NCBI RefSeq assembly: GCF_947498175.1
Contig: NZ_CANMJB010000002.1
Coordinates: 124,001 to 188,000, forward strand
Direction: 5' to 3'
DNA from: an uncultured Algimonas sp.
GTDB lineage: Bacteria; Pseudomonadota; Alphaproteobacteria; Caulobacterales; Maricaulaceae
Length of the DNA: 64,000 bases
A program made the position numbers and the translations under genes. The notes under the pieces were generated by a model. The model saw only the letters and a list, made by a program, of their open reading frames with translations, was not told the DNA's origin and did no database searches. Shown here one piece after another: positions 56,254-64,000 of this stretch. Numbering within the stretch: position 1 is the first letter of the stretch; every line of letters begins with the position of its first letter.

Positions 56254-57863
56254 CCGACCCCGTGAACACGCAACTCCGCTCCGCGCTGAACAACCAAGGC
56301 CGACCCACCCGCCCCGTTAAGAACGCCGCCTCTGTCGCGCCCGTCACCGCGTCCGGCTCCTACGCGCTGGACCAGCAGGCGAAGCTGATCTTCGAAATTG
56401 GCGATCTGGAGACGACAGGTGTGGACTTGCCGGAACCTAAAGGTGGCAAGAGCCGCCTCGGCACCCACGCGCGCAAGGCCCCCATCGGTCTACCCGGCCT
56501 GTCCGAGCCGGAAACCATGCGCCATTATGTGCGGCTGTCTCAGAAGAATTACGCCATCGACCTCGGCGTCTATCCGCTCGGTTCCTGCACGATGAAGCAC
56601 AATCCGCGCTTGAACGAGAAAGTCGCGCGCATGCCGGGCTTTGCGGACGTGCATCCGCTGCAGCCCGTTTCCACCGTGCAGGGCGCGCTGGAGCTCATGT
56701 CCGAGCTGTCCCACTGGCTGATGACGCTGTGCAACATGCCCGCCGTCGCGCTGACGCCGAAAGCCGGAGCCCACGGCGAGCTGTGCGGCATGATGGCGAT
56801 CCGCGCGCGCCTGCTCGCCGATGGTCAGACGCAGCGCACCCGCGTGCTGGTGCCCGAGTCCGCCCACGGCACCAACCCGGCGACCGCTGTGCAGTGCGGC
56901 TTCACCGTGGACCAGATCCCGGCCAGCGGGAACGGCCGCGTCGATCTGGACGCGCTCAAGGCCCGCATCGACAGCAATCCGGACGACGTGGCCGGCATCA
57001 TGCTGACCAACCCCAACACGTGCGGCCTGTTCGAACGCGACATCATCGAGATCGCGGACGCCATCCACGCGGCAGGCGGCTATTTCTATTGCGACGGGGC
57101 GAACTTCAACGCGCTGGTCGGCCGGGTACGCCCGGGCGATCTGGGCGTGGACGCCATGCACATCAACCTGCACAAGACCTTCTCTACCCCGCATGGCGGC
57201 GGCGGCCCCGGCTCCGGCCCGACCGTGCTGTCCGAGGCGCTTATGGATTACGCGCCCTTGCCTTACGTCGTGAAGGACGGCGAGAGCTTCACGCTCGTGG
57301 AGAATGCCGACGACAAGTCCTTCGGCCGCATGTGCGCCTTCCACGGCCAGATGGGCATGTACACCCGCGCCCTGACCTACATGATGAGCCACGGCGCCGA
57401 CGGCCTCAAACAGGCGACCGAGGACGCGGTGCTCAATGCCAACTATGTCCAGGCGAGCCTGTCCGACGTCATGACCCCGGCCTTTGGCGGCGTCTGCATG
57501 CACGAAGCCCTGTTCGACGACCGCTTCCTCAAGGACACGGGCGTGGAGACAATCGACTTCGCGAAAGCCATGATCGACGAAGGCTACCACCCTATGACCA
57601 TGTACTTCCCCCTCGTCGTCCACGGCGCTATGCTGATCGAGCCGACCGAGAGCGAGAGCAAGCAGGAGCTGGACCGCTTCATCGGGAGCGTGCGGCATCT
57701 GGCGGAGCGCGCCCAAGAAGCGAGAGAGACGGGCGACACGGATATGTTCAAACAGGCGCCAGTCTATGCGCCAATGCGTCGGCTGGACGAAACGCAGGCA
57801 GCACGGAAGCCGGTTTTGCGATGGATAAAGACAAACGAAGATCTTAAGTTGATTAGCTTTTGA
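56250..57863 (+). CDS. gcvPB: Glycine dehydrogenase (decarboxylating) subunit 2
   Basis: C-terminal-half, pyridoxal-phosphate-bearing subunit of the P protein, 537 residues. It has DLGVYPLGSCTMKHNPRLNE, PKAGAHGELCGMMAIRA, ESAHGTNPATAV and the cofactor lysine in INLHKTFSTPHGGGGPGSGP. It decarboxylates glycine and loads the aminomethyl group on GcvH. The last codons are AT-rich and merge into an AT-rich gap. End of the gcv operon. Confidence 0.96.
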   Translation: MTDPVNTQLRSALNNQGRPTRPVKNAASVAPVTASGSYALDQQAKLIFEIGDLETTGVDLPEPKGGKSRLGTHARKAPIGLPGLSEPETMRHYVRLSQKNYAIDLGVYPLGSCTMKHNPRLNEKVARMPGFADVHPLQPVSTVQGALELMSELSHWLMTLCNMPAVALTPKAGAHGELCGMMAIRARLLADGQTQRTRVLVPESAHGTNPATAVQCGFTVDQIPASGNGRVDLDALKARIDSNPDDVAGIMLTNPNTCGLFERDIIEIADAIHAAGGYFYCDGANFNALVGRVRPGDLGVDAMHINLHKTFSTPHGGGGPGSGPTVLSEALMDYAPLPYVVKDGESFTLVENADDKSFGRMCAFHGQMGMYTRALTYMMSHGADGLKQATEDAVLNANYVQASLSDVMTPAFGGVCMHEALFDDRFLKDTGVETIDFAKAMIDEGYHPMTMYFPLVVHGAMLIEPTESESKQELDRFIGSVRHLAERAQEARETGDTDMFKQAPVYAPMRRLDETQAARKPVLRWIKTNEDLKLISF

Positions 57864-57900
57864 TCTTCTAGTTTTACACTTTGTGTGATATGGTTGAAAT

Positions 57901-59481
57901 ATGTTTAAAAAAATACTAATTGCGCTTTCATATCTTCTGATCTCAATTAATACCTACGCGAAAAATGCTTCTAATTACCTGTCAGAATTTGCAGCAGGTA
58001 ATTTTATAATTGCCGAATTTGTTGACGATTATGCGGCGGCTTTTGATGCTGGTGATCAAATTATTATGGGTCTCTCCGGGGGCGAGAATCATGTGAAGCT
58101 AATGGGCTCTGTGAAAGCAGTTGCCTATCCAAACACAAATTTCGAGGTGCTAAGCTCGAAAGTCGTCTCGATTTGGGGCGCTCGATTTACTGTTGAGGAT
58201 CGGCCGGACGGCTCCGTATGCCTGGTTTTGTACAATCACTGCTACGCGGTAGTTAAAGGGATTGTTTTTGACTCTGATTATACAAAGGCGGATTTCTATA
58301 ATATTGTCAATTCGTCTATTAAGGAGCTGAGACGTAATCGTAGACCTGGTCCTGTTTCTGGGGCTTGCAACGTCACTCAAGACTTTGTGAGCTATCGGAA
58401 GACCGGCGAAGCGTTGTTCCGTGCCGCGCAGTTGTTAGATGCCATACCGTTTGAAACAACTAATAATGTTTATGTAGCTGAGCTTGAGGCCGCGGTAGAC
58501 TGGCTCATGAGTAATTACAGCTCAGATTTCCACAAGACAGAATATTATACATGTTTTGGCTCGTCTGAATTCATGACGGCACACCTTGTCGTAAGAGGTA
58601 TTTATGAGTACTACAAATATAGACCCAAGACTATTTACCGCACCTACCTTGCAAATGTTTTGCAGCATGTCGGGAAATCTGACCACGCCAAAACTATTAT
58701 TGCTAGTGCCGCCGTCGCCCCTGATCAAACTCAAAAAATATATGCGAACATGCATGCGCAATATATCAGCGCTATGGTTATTGCGGACGAGTTAAAAGTT
58801 TTACCTCTTCCCTCTCATGTTGATGGTGTCTTTCGAAACATTCTCTCTGCCCAGTCGCTTGCTGATTCCCGTCAAATTTGCACAGAGAAAAGAATTAAAG
58901 GTATCGGCACTAAAGATTATTTGCACGTTTTCGGAGGGTGGGCGCACAGTGTAAACTGGTCAGCTTTATCTGGACCGAGTGATGCAAAAAAATGTCGCCA
59001 AAGTATGGGTTATCATGTGCTCACAACTGACGCACTGTTGATCTTTGAGAAATGGTTGAATGCTGCATCCCCGTCTCAACTCACGAATTTCCCTCTGTCG
59101 TCTAGCCAGCTAAAATGGAGCCTTAGAGCCTCCATGGCATATTTTAAGTCTCCGTTCGTTGTCGAAGATAATCCACAATCGATAGACTTCGGCATGTATT
59201 TTGGTCATGCAGAAGGGAGTGTCGATCCTATCATGTTTTCTGAAGGAAACGCTTTCGGCGGCACGTCACAGTTTGCTATTGATTTTCTCTATCGCGCTTT
59301 CGTTACTGCAAATTGGAATAGCACTCCTAGTGGTACTCATGGAGAACGAGTGAGTATGTCTGAGCTCAAAGTCAAGTCGCAGAATGCTCGATCCTATGTT
59401 GAAGGTGAGTTAGGAAGCCGTTTTGATTTCTGGTTGGCGTCCTATGTAAATTGGAAAATTAGAATGATTGCTGACTCTTGA
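57901..59481 (+). CDS. AT-rich secreted orphan protein (526 aa)
   Basis: A 526-residue exported protein of unknown family. The signal peptide is about 1-20 (KKILIALSYLLISINTYA-K). The mature part has at least seven Cys (VCLVLYNHCYAVV, SGACNVT, YYTCFGSS, RQICTEK, KKCRQS) and a mostly helical central region rich in Tyr and aromatic residues (IYEYYKYRPKTIYRTYLAN). A glycine-rich later block includes SIDFGMYFGHAEGSVD. Codon use (TTA, ATA, AAA, TAT, AAT) and base composition are far more AT-rich than every neighbour, which indicates recent transfer. Helical repeats may form an alpha/alpha toroid, as in some polysaccharide lyases, but this is only a thought. Confidence 0.7.
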   Translation: MFKKILIALSYLLISINTYAKNASNYLSEFAAGNFIIAEFVDDYAAAFDAGDQIIMGLSGGENHVKLMGSVKAVAYPNTNFEVLSSKVVSIWGARFTVEDRPDGSVCLVLYNHCYAVVKGIVFDSDYTKADFYNIVNSSIKELRRNRRPGPVSGACNVTQDFVSYRKTGEALFRAAQLLDAIPFETTNNVYVAELEAAVDWLMSNYSSDFHKTEYYTCFGSSEFMTAHLVVRGIYEYYKYRPKTIYRTYLANVLQHVGKSDHAKTIIASAAVAPDQTQKIYANMHAQYISAMVIADELKVLPLPSHVDGVFRNILSAQSLADSRQICTEKRIKGIGTKDYLHVFGGWAHSVNWSALSGPSDAKKCRQSMGYHVLTTDALLIFEKWLNAASPSQLTNFPLSSSQLKWSLRASMAYFKSPFVVEDNPQSIDFGMYFGHAEGSVDPIMFSEGNAFGGTSQFAIDFLYRAFVTANWNSTPSGTHGERVSMSELKVKSQNARSYVEGELGSRFDFWLASYVNWKIRMIADS

Positions 59482-59888
59482 TTGTATTGCCATAAGTTGA
59501 CTGTTGTTCGCTTTCATTCGACAGTTTTAATTTCAGCAAAAGCGCAATTTTCGAAAATGTTTTCACTCTTTCAAATATTGTAATTCTTCGCCCCATTCCA
59601 TTGCCGGTCACGAGGTGGTTGCATGACCGTGGTGGGAGTGGGGGTTTTTTTTCCGGAAGGTCCGGCAGGCGGGTAGGTTGGCAGCAGCCTGACTCGAGGC
59701 TCGCAGGAGCGTCGTGACAAACTCTCTAGATGGCTAAACGATATTTATGCAATGTACTGATCGACCGACCTTCAGTGTGGAGAGCAAACCCCCGCCCCCG
59801 CCCGGCCAGACCGGACGCGACCTTTGCGGGCGACCGCATCCGCGACCCGACGCGCAGGCTTTCGTCCGTCGTAAATTGATGTGTTTTT

Positions 59889-59943
59889 CTTTCATCCATC
59901 GAGGGATGAAAGCCCGCGTCTCGTGCATCTTCCATTGAGATGC
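59889..59943. repeat. Double-hairpin element
   Basis: Two perfect inverted repeats lie 12 bases apart: CTTTCATCC-N6-GGATGAAAG (59889-59912) and GCATCT-N7-AGATGC (59925-59943). The pair resembles a REP/BIME-like intergenic element rather than a terminator, since T-runs lie before, not after, the first stem. Confidence 0.5.
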
Positions 59944-60028
59944 GCTGCCCTTGGAGAGCCGGGCCGCTCAGTCGCACGGACAGGCGTGCGCGATTATCAA
60001 TTCCAACCCTATAATCCCAACTCTCACT

Positions 60029-60043
60029 CCGGACCTAGTCCGG
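60029..60043. repeat. Intergenic palindrome CCGGAC-CTA-GTCCGG
   Basis: Perfect 6-bp arms with a 3-base spacer. It is the first of the CCGG-type palindromes in this region and typical of the abundant intergenic repeats of alphaproteobacterial genomes. Confidence 0.5.
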
Positions 60044-60089
60044 GGTCCATCACCCAACTGTCGAGGCCAGCCCGACCCGCAGGAGATGG

Positions 60090-60110
60090 ATCCCGGGTCG
60101 AGCCCGGGAT
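60090..60110. repeat. Intergenic palindrome ATCCCGGG-N5-CCCGGGAT
   Basis: Perfect 8-bp arms around TCGAG, preceded by GG and followed by GA. Closely related units occur at 62099-62119 and 62163-62180, so it belongs to a dispersed repeat family. Confidence 0.65.
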
Positions 60111-60147
60111 GAGGTGTGGAGAAGACAGACATTACTAAAAGAACCGT

Positions 60148-60166
60148 CCCGGCACGTGTTGCCGGG
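60148..60166. repeat. Intergenic palindrome CCCGGCA-N5-TGCCGGG
   Basis: Perfect 7-bp arms around CGTGT. It is GC-rich and adjacent to the other palindromes, so probably of the same repeat class. No gene is near enough for a terminator role. Confidence 0.5.
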
Positions 60167-60641
60167 TCTGTTGTCGGGCTTTTCCACAAGACGAGGGTAA
60201 GCGGAATGACGGCGGCTTATGGACCCAGAAGAGGCCAGACCCCGGCAACATGTGCGGGGACGGGTATGTGTGGAACTCGAGGAGTGCCGAGGATCGGGTT
60301 TATAGGGGGCTCGATCAATGCCGGGACCGGAAGAGTGAGGCGGCGAGTATGGGGGGTCCAGCCATCTGGGCGAAGCGGCAGGGGCACCGTTTTCCGGGTT
60401 CCGAAGGCCCGGTTTGGACTTCCGGCATGGCCATTAGGTCGCAAATTCTAGTGCCGGTCCCCATATCCGGTCCGTTATGCGATCGTTTCGCCCATATGAT
60501 CTTCGGCGTCTGCCGGGATTTAACCTTTTGCAAACCTCGGTTAACGCAATACTGTCACCTGTGAGAGACGGATCGGGGCGCAAGACCTACGACCGCGGGG
60601 GAGACGGCCGGACGAGACGTCCGGCCGGGAAAGACCAAAAC

Positions 60642-61550
60642 ATGAGTTTCCAGCCCAACCTGCCGCGCATCTTCTTTTCGAAGATCGGCAACCAGCAGCT
60701 TCGCACCGCTATCTGGACCGGCACGGACAAGGGATTCGGCAAGCGCACGCCGTTGCTGTTCTTCAACGGCATCGGGGCGAACCTCGAAATCGCGCAGCTC
60801 TTCGCCGACACGTTTACCGGCCGCGACATCATCACCTTCGACATGCCGGGCGTGGGCGGTTCGCCCGATCCGAAACTGCCTTATCGTCCCTGGTGGGTGG
60901 CCAAGGCGGCCAAGCGGATCTTGCGCGACAACGGCTATCACCGCGTGGATGTGCTGGGCGTGTCCTGGGGCGGTGGGCCGGCGCAGCAATTCGCCTGGCA
61001 GAACAAGTCGATGACGCGCCGCCTGATCCTGTGTGCGACATCGCCGGGCTGGACGATGGTGCCGGGCAATCCGAAGGCGCTGTCCAAGATGATGAGCCCG
61101 AAGCGCTATATCGACCGCGACTTCCTGGCCAAGAACTTCGAAACGCTCTACGGTGACGCGTCCGACAAAGCCGGCGACTTCGCGGTCAACATGGTGCCGC
61201 CTTCGATCAAGGGCTATCTGTACCAGCTCGGCGCCATGGCGGGCTGGAGTTCGCTTCTCTTCGCGCGCCGCATCCGGGCGCGCACGCTGATCATCATGGG
61301 CGGCAACGACCATATCGTGCCGCCGATCAACGGCCGCATCCTGCACGCCGTCTACCGCCGCTCGCGGCTGGAGATCCTGCCGGATGCGGGGCATCTGTTC
61401 CTGCTGACGCGCCGCGACGAAACGGTGGCGCTGATCCGCGATTTCTTCGGCGAACCGGACATGCCGGTGCCGCATGCGGAACCGGCCGAAGTGCCGTCCG
61501 TCGCCGCCAGTTTCATTCACGCCAACGATCGGCATTCCGCCGTCGCCTAA
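60642..61550 (+). CDS. Alpha/beta hydrolase, PHA depolymerase (PhaZ) type
   Basis: A 302-residue hydrolase resembling intracellular medium-chain PHA depolymerases. Features are PLLFFNGIGANLEIAQLFAD at the oxyanion region, FDMPGVGGSPDP, the nucleophile elbow GVSWGGGPAQQFA with Ser, the acid in GGNDHIVPP and the His in DAGHLFLL. The start ATG 60642 begins MSFQPNLPRIFF; the longer frame to 60477 is noncoding in look. The phasin gene follows 18 bases later, supporting a role in storage-polymer turnover. A general esterase cannot be excluded. Confidence 0.82.
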   Translation: MSFQPNLPRIFFSKIGNQQLRTAIWTGTDKGFGKRTPLLFFNGIGANLEIAQLFADTFTGRDIITFDMPGVGGSPDPKLPYRPWWVAKAAKRILRDNGYHRVDVLGVSWGGGPAQQFAWQNKSMTRRLILCATSPGWTMVPGNPKALSKMMSPKRYIDRDFLAKNFETLYGDASDKAGDFAVNMVPPSIKGYLYQLGAMAGWSSLLFARRIRARTLIIMGGNDHIVPPINGRILHAVYRRSRLEILPDAGHLFLLTRRDETVALIRDFFGEPDMPVPHAEPAEVPSVAASFIHANDRHSAVA

Positions 61551-61568
61551 CCCGAAGGAGCCCCGACC

Positions 61569-62090
61569 ATGTCAGACGACAAGAAAACCGACGACAACAA
61601 GGCGTCCCGCAAGACATCCGACATGGCGCGCCGCATCTGGCTGGCGGGGATCGGCGCCTACGGCAAGGCGTTCGAGGAAGGGCGCGACATGGTGCGCGGC
61701 TTATCGGAAAATCTGTCCGACAGGACGTCGGACACGTTCGAAACGCTGGCCGAGAAAGGCGAGAAGATCGAGACCGCCGCCAAGGTGCAGGGCGCGAAGC
61801 TGGCCGGCCGGGCGTCCGGTCTGACCGAAGAGCTGCAATCCACCCTGGCGATCGACGAGAGGATCGCGGCGATGCGCGAACGGCTGTCCGGCAATGCCGA
61901 GGATCGCCACGACGTCATCGAAACGCGCCTGGACGCGATCGAGGCGAAGCTGGACAAGCTGCTGAAGGCGCAAGAGGCGCCGAAAAAGCCTGCGGCGAAG
62001 CGCACGACCACGACTCGGACGAAAAAAGCACCGGCTAAGAAACCCGCTGCGAAGAAGCCCGCCGCGAAGAAACCCGCGGCGAAGAAGTAG
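61569..62090 (+). CDS. Phasin family protein with histone-H1-like tail (PhaF/PhaI type)
   Basis: A PHA-granule coat protein, 173 residues. The N-terminal phasin region is about 15-110 (MARRIWLAGIGAYGKAFEEG, then amphipathic helices). A coiled segment follows (IETRLDAIEAKLDKLLKAQE), then a Lys/Ala/Pro-rich tail with three tandem AAKKP-type repeats at the end, like the DNA-binding tail of PhaF. PhaF helps share granules between daughter cells by binding DNA. AAGGAG lies before the start. A strong hairpin follows the stop. Confidence 0.88.
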   Translation: MSDDKKTDDNKASRKTSDMARRIWLAGIGAYGKAFEEGRDMVRGLSENLSDRTSDTFETLAEKGEKIETAAKVQGAKLAGRASGLTEELQSTLAIDERIAAMRERLSGNAEDRHDVIETRLDAIEAKLDKLLKAQEAPKKPAAKRTTTTRTKKAPAKKPAAKKPAAKKPAAKK

Positions 62091-62098
62091 AAAGCCTC

Positions 62099-62180
62099 AT
62101 CCCGGGTTCGACCCGGGATCCATGACGGGAGGACCGGTCTTGGCAGCACGGTCGGGAGACGGACCCCGGGTCGAGCCCGG
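62099..62180. repeat. Paired CCCGGGT-type palindromes after the phasin gene
   Basis: ATCCCGGGT-TCG-ACCCGGGAT (62099-62119, 9-bp arms) and CCGGG-TCGAG-CCCGG (about 62166-62180) flank about 45 bases in the gap between the phasin and regulator genes. The first begins 9 bases after the phasin stop and could also end its transcript. Same family as 60090-60110. Confidence 0.65.
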
Positions 62181-62216
62181 AGTGACGGATGTAGTCGGGT
62201 CCGAGGGCAGGGTCTC

Positions 62217-62852
62217 ATGACCGAGCGTTCCGAGACCAAGAAGACCATTCTGCGCACGGCGCAAGCGCTGTTCAACAATGAGGGCGAGCAGACCGTGTCC
62301 TCCGTCGATATCGCCTCGGTCATCGGAATTTCGCCCGGCAATCTCTATTATCACTACAAGGGCAAGGATCCGATCATCCGCGAGCTGTTCGCGGATTTCG
62401 AGGTCGAGCTGCGCCAGGTGCTGAGCGCGCCGATCAACGAGCCGCTCGCTCTGCAGGACAATTGGGTCTATCTCTACATCATCTTCGAGGAGATCTGGGA
62501 TTTCCGCTTCTTCTACCGCAACCCGGCCGAATTGGTCGAGCGCGTGCCGGAGCTGCGCGGGCCCTTCTCCAGCCTGCTGACGCTGAAGGAACGTACGGCG
62601 TTTTCGCTGCTGTCCGATCTGGAAGAGGACGGGCATCTTGACTTCGGCGAAGGCGAAAAGGCAGCCCTGTCCGCGCGGCTGGCGCAGCATTTCACATTCT
62701 GGCTCCAATACCATCAGCTGCGCGAGGGCGACGTGCCGACCAAGGCCCTGATCGACCGCGGCGTCTATCAGAGCCTGGCCATGATCACGCCCTACTGGGC
62801 GCATGGCGAAGGCTTCGCCGAATTGCTGCGCGAGGTGGTGGACGGCGAATGA
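62217..62852 (+). CDS. TetR family regulator (PhaD-like)
   Basis: A 211-residue regulator. The N-terminal helix-turn-helix is at about 8-55: ILRTAQALFNNEGEQTVSSV, IGISPGNLYYHYKGKDPIIR. The C-terminal ligand domain begins FEVELRQVLSAP and has the FEEIWDFRFFYRNPAELV stretch typical of PhaD-like proteins. In pseudomonads PhaD sits with phaZ and phaF and activates the pha genes, the same neighbourhood as here. Ligand (perhaps an acyl-CoA) is inferred. Confidence 0.87.
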   Translation: MTERSETKKTILRTAQALFNNEGEQTVSSVDIASVIGISPGNLYYHYKGKDPIIRELFADFEVELRQVLSAPINEPLALQDNWVYLYIIFEEIWDFRFFYRNPAELVERVPELRGPFSSLLTLKERTAFSLLSDLEEDGHLDFGEGEKAALSARLAQHFTFWLQYHQLREGDVPTKALIDRGVYQSLAMITPYWAHGEGFAELLREVVDGE

Positions 62853-62946
62853 TGCGCTGACCGATCCGTGATCCGGTTTGGCTTCCGATTTGCGCCATGT
62901 TGCCCTAAGGACGCGAGCGAGAAAAAGAGCCAGTTCGGGAAATCAT

Positions 62947-64000
62947 ATGCTGTCCACCTTCAAGCGCGAAGCCGGTTACCTGTCGGGCATGTTGCGCATG
63001 CTGAAATCGGTCAAGGACGTGGACGCGGCGTCGAACCACCTGCTGGCCGACGAGCTGGAAATGCGCGTCGATGCGTTCGGTCCCAACATCGCCTTCATCG
63101 AGGACGAGCGCGAATGGACATACGACCAGACGGAGGATTACGCCAACCGGGTCGCCGGATGGTGCGAAAGCCTCGGCGTCGTCAAGGGGGACACGGTCGC
63201 GGTTTTCGTGCGCAACCGGCTGGAATATGTCGCGCTCTGGTTCGGGCTGTCCAAGCGGGGCGTCATTCCGGCCCTGATCAACTTCCAACTGGCGGGGCAG
63301 GCATTGGCTCATTGCGTCAATATCAGCGACGCCAGCCACGTCGTGGTCGATGTCGACCTCATCGACAGCTGGAAGAGCGCGCGCGAGCATCTGGATGACG
63401 GGCTGACCGAATGGGCCGCTTTCGGCGAGGTCCCCAAAGGCCATAAGCGCAAGATGAAGAGCTTCGACGCCGCCCTGTCCGACATCGTTCCAAACCGCCC
63501 GCCCAAAGCCGTGCGGGAAGGCCTGACCGCCGGAGGCCAGGGCATGAAGATGTTCACCTCGGGCACGACGGGCCTGCCCAAGGCGGCCAAGGTCACGCAT
63601 GTGCGAGCGCAGAACTACATGCGCGGTCTCGGCGCGGGCGCGAAGGCCGGGCCGAAGGACAGGATGCTTCTGGTTCTGCCGCTCTATCACGCGACGGGCG
63701 GGCTGGTCGGCATGGGCTCGGTTTTCTCCAATGGCGGAGCCTGCATCATCCGCCCGAAATTCAGCGCCTCGACCTTCTGGGACGATGCGGTGCAGTACGG
63801 GGCGACCATGTTCACCTATGTGGGCGAACTGTGCCGCTTCCTGCTCTCGACGCCGCCGCACCCGCTGGAGCGCGATCACAAGATCGAGTGGATCATCGGC
63901 AACGGCCTGCGTCCGGAAGTGTGGGAGAGTTTCACGGCGCGCTTCAACATTCCGCACGTCATCGAATTCTACGGCGCGACCGAAGGCAATGTCAGCCTGA
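62947..64000 (+). CDS. Long-chain acyl-CoA synthetase (FATP-like), 3' end outside window
   Basis: AMP-forming fatty acid--CoA ligase, 351 codons visible. It has the AMP-binding signature MFTSGTTGLPKAAKVTH, FFGLSKRGVIPALINFQLAG-type N-terminal motifs (WFGLSKRGVIPALINF) and, at the edge, EFYGATEGNVSL, characteristic of the very-long-chain acyl-CoA synthetase/FATP subgroup. The start ATG 62947 gives a normal N-terminus. About 240 residues, including the C-terminal lid, lie beyond the edge. It may supply acyl-CoA linked to the adjacent PHA genes. Confidence 0.93.
   Translation, partial: MLSTFKREAGYLSGMLRMLKSVKDVDAASNHLLADELEMRVDAFGPNIAFIEDEREWTYDQTEDYANRVAGWCESLGVVKGDTVAVFVRNRLEYVALWFGLSKRGVIPALINFQLAGQALAHCVNISDASHVVVDVDLIDSWKSAREHLDDGLTEWAAFGEVPKGHKRKMKSFDAALSDIVPNRPPKAVREGLTAGGQGMKMFTSGTTGLPKAAKVTHVRAQNYMRGLGAGAKAGPKDRMLLVLPLYHATGGLVGMGSVFSNGGACIIRPKFSASTFWDDAVQYGATMFTYVGELCRFLLSTPPHPLERDHKIEWIIGNGLRPEVWESFTARFNIPHVIEFYGATEGNVSL

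Larger units (their letters stand above)
59482..60641. other. Repeat-rich noncoding region between the AT-rich orphan and the PHA genes
   Basis: About 1.16 kb with no credible gene. The first 140 bases remain AT-rich like the orphan. A GGAGTG run followed by eight T (59640-59650) lies there, with a 6-bp CGGTCA/TGACCG stem 13 bases earlier, possibly a poor terminator. GC-rich DNA with several hairpins follows (separate entries). The last 100 bases, with two TTAAC elements at 60519 and 60541, probably hold the promoter for the PHA hydrolase gene. The short frames here have no protein character. Confidence 0.6.

Noticed and set aside
59640-59652. T8 run as an intrinsic terminator of the AT-rich gene
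   Set aside because: No stable GC-rich stem lies directly before the T-run; the nearest stem is 13 bases away with a long loop.
59726-59977. 83-residue reverse frame in the repeat region
   Set aside because: Composed of hairpin and repeat DNA; no credible start signal or family.
60116-60451. 111-residue forward frame upstream of the PHA hydrolase
   Set aside because: Gly/Arg-rich translation of repeat DNA; no sign of coding.
61980-62090. Tandem AAG/CCC-rich repeats as a DNA repeat element
   Set aside because: They encode the AAKKP tail of the phasin, a normal protein feature.

Overview
The window is a gene-dense, high-GC stretch of chromosome from an alphaproteobacterium, most likely a marine member of the Maricaulales/Hyphomonadaceae type. 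Pointers are an alphaproteobacterial SOS box (GTTC-N7-GTTC) at uvrB, CtrA-like TTTA-N7-TTAAC boxes, a DUF2794 gene, a GcvPA/GcvPB-split glycine cleavage system behind a tandem glycine riboswitch, and a polyhydroxyalkanoate gene group. There is no phage, IS element, CRISPR array or rRNA. One tRNA-Met(CAT) is present.

Left part (1-24 kb): a truncated mechanosensitive-channel-like gene, then a 50-residue membrane peptide coupled to zapE. A tightly overlapped sulfate-activation operon follows on the reverse strand (cysD, cysNC and a DHH-family phosphoesterase). Its CysD carries an extra N-terminal helix-turn-helix-like domain, and an inverted repeat abuts its start codon. A nucleotidyltransferase-like gene diverges from it. 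Then come both methylmalonyl-CoA mutase subunits, fpr with a structured promoter, gluQ, a HerA-like ATPase, an AI-2E permease, DUF1223 and DUF2794 genes, glmS, the tRNA, and the branched-chain 2-oxoacid dehydrogenase genes (E1 alpha, E1 beta, E2) with a divergent Lrp/AsnC regulator. This branched-chain amino acid breakdown fits with the propionyl/methylmalonyl-CoA route encoded nearby.

Middle part (24-51 kb): SOS-controlled uvrB, a hybrid histidine kinase with a worn receiver domain, a Crp/Fnr regulator, thrS, an envelope glycan group (O-antigen ligase, two family 2 glycosyltransferases, one ArnT-like transferase), a CtrA-box-preceded membrane protein/EAL protein pair, a methyltransferase-chorismate mutase-prephenate dehydrogenase operon, ftsE-ftsX-ydcF, a zinc-ribbon membrane protein, a broken beta-propeller gene, rnhA-ispH, a lipoprotein, argS and a probable gluzincin-type lipoprotein peptidase.

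Right part (51.6-64 kb): the glycine riboswitch leads gcvT and gcvH. Five very small, mostly membrane, proteins are inserted before gcvPA, and a GNAT acetyltransferase sits between gcvPA and gcvPB with four-base overlaps on both sides. Next is an AT-rich secreted orphan that looks acquired, then about 1.1 kb of repeat-rich noncoding DNA. The window closes with a PHA group: a PhaZ-like hydrolase, a histone-tailed phasin, a TetR/PhaD-like regulator and an acyl-CoA synthetase cut by the right edge.

The most novel-looking items are the HTH-CysD fusion with its start-codon palindrome, the DHH enzyme coupled to cysNC, the small-protein cassette inside the gcv operon, and the AT-rich orphan.
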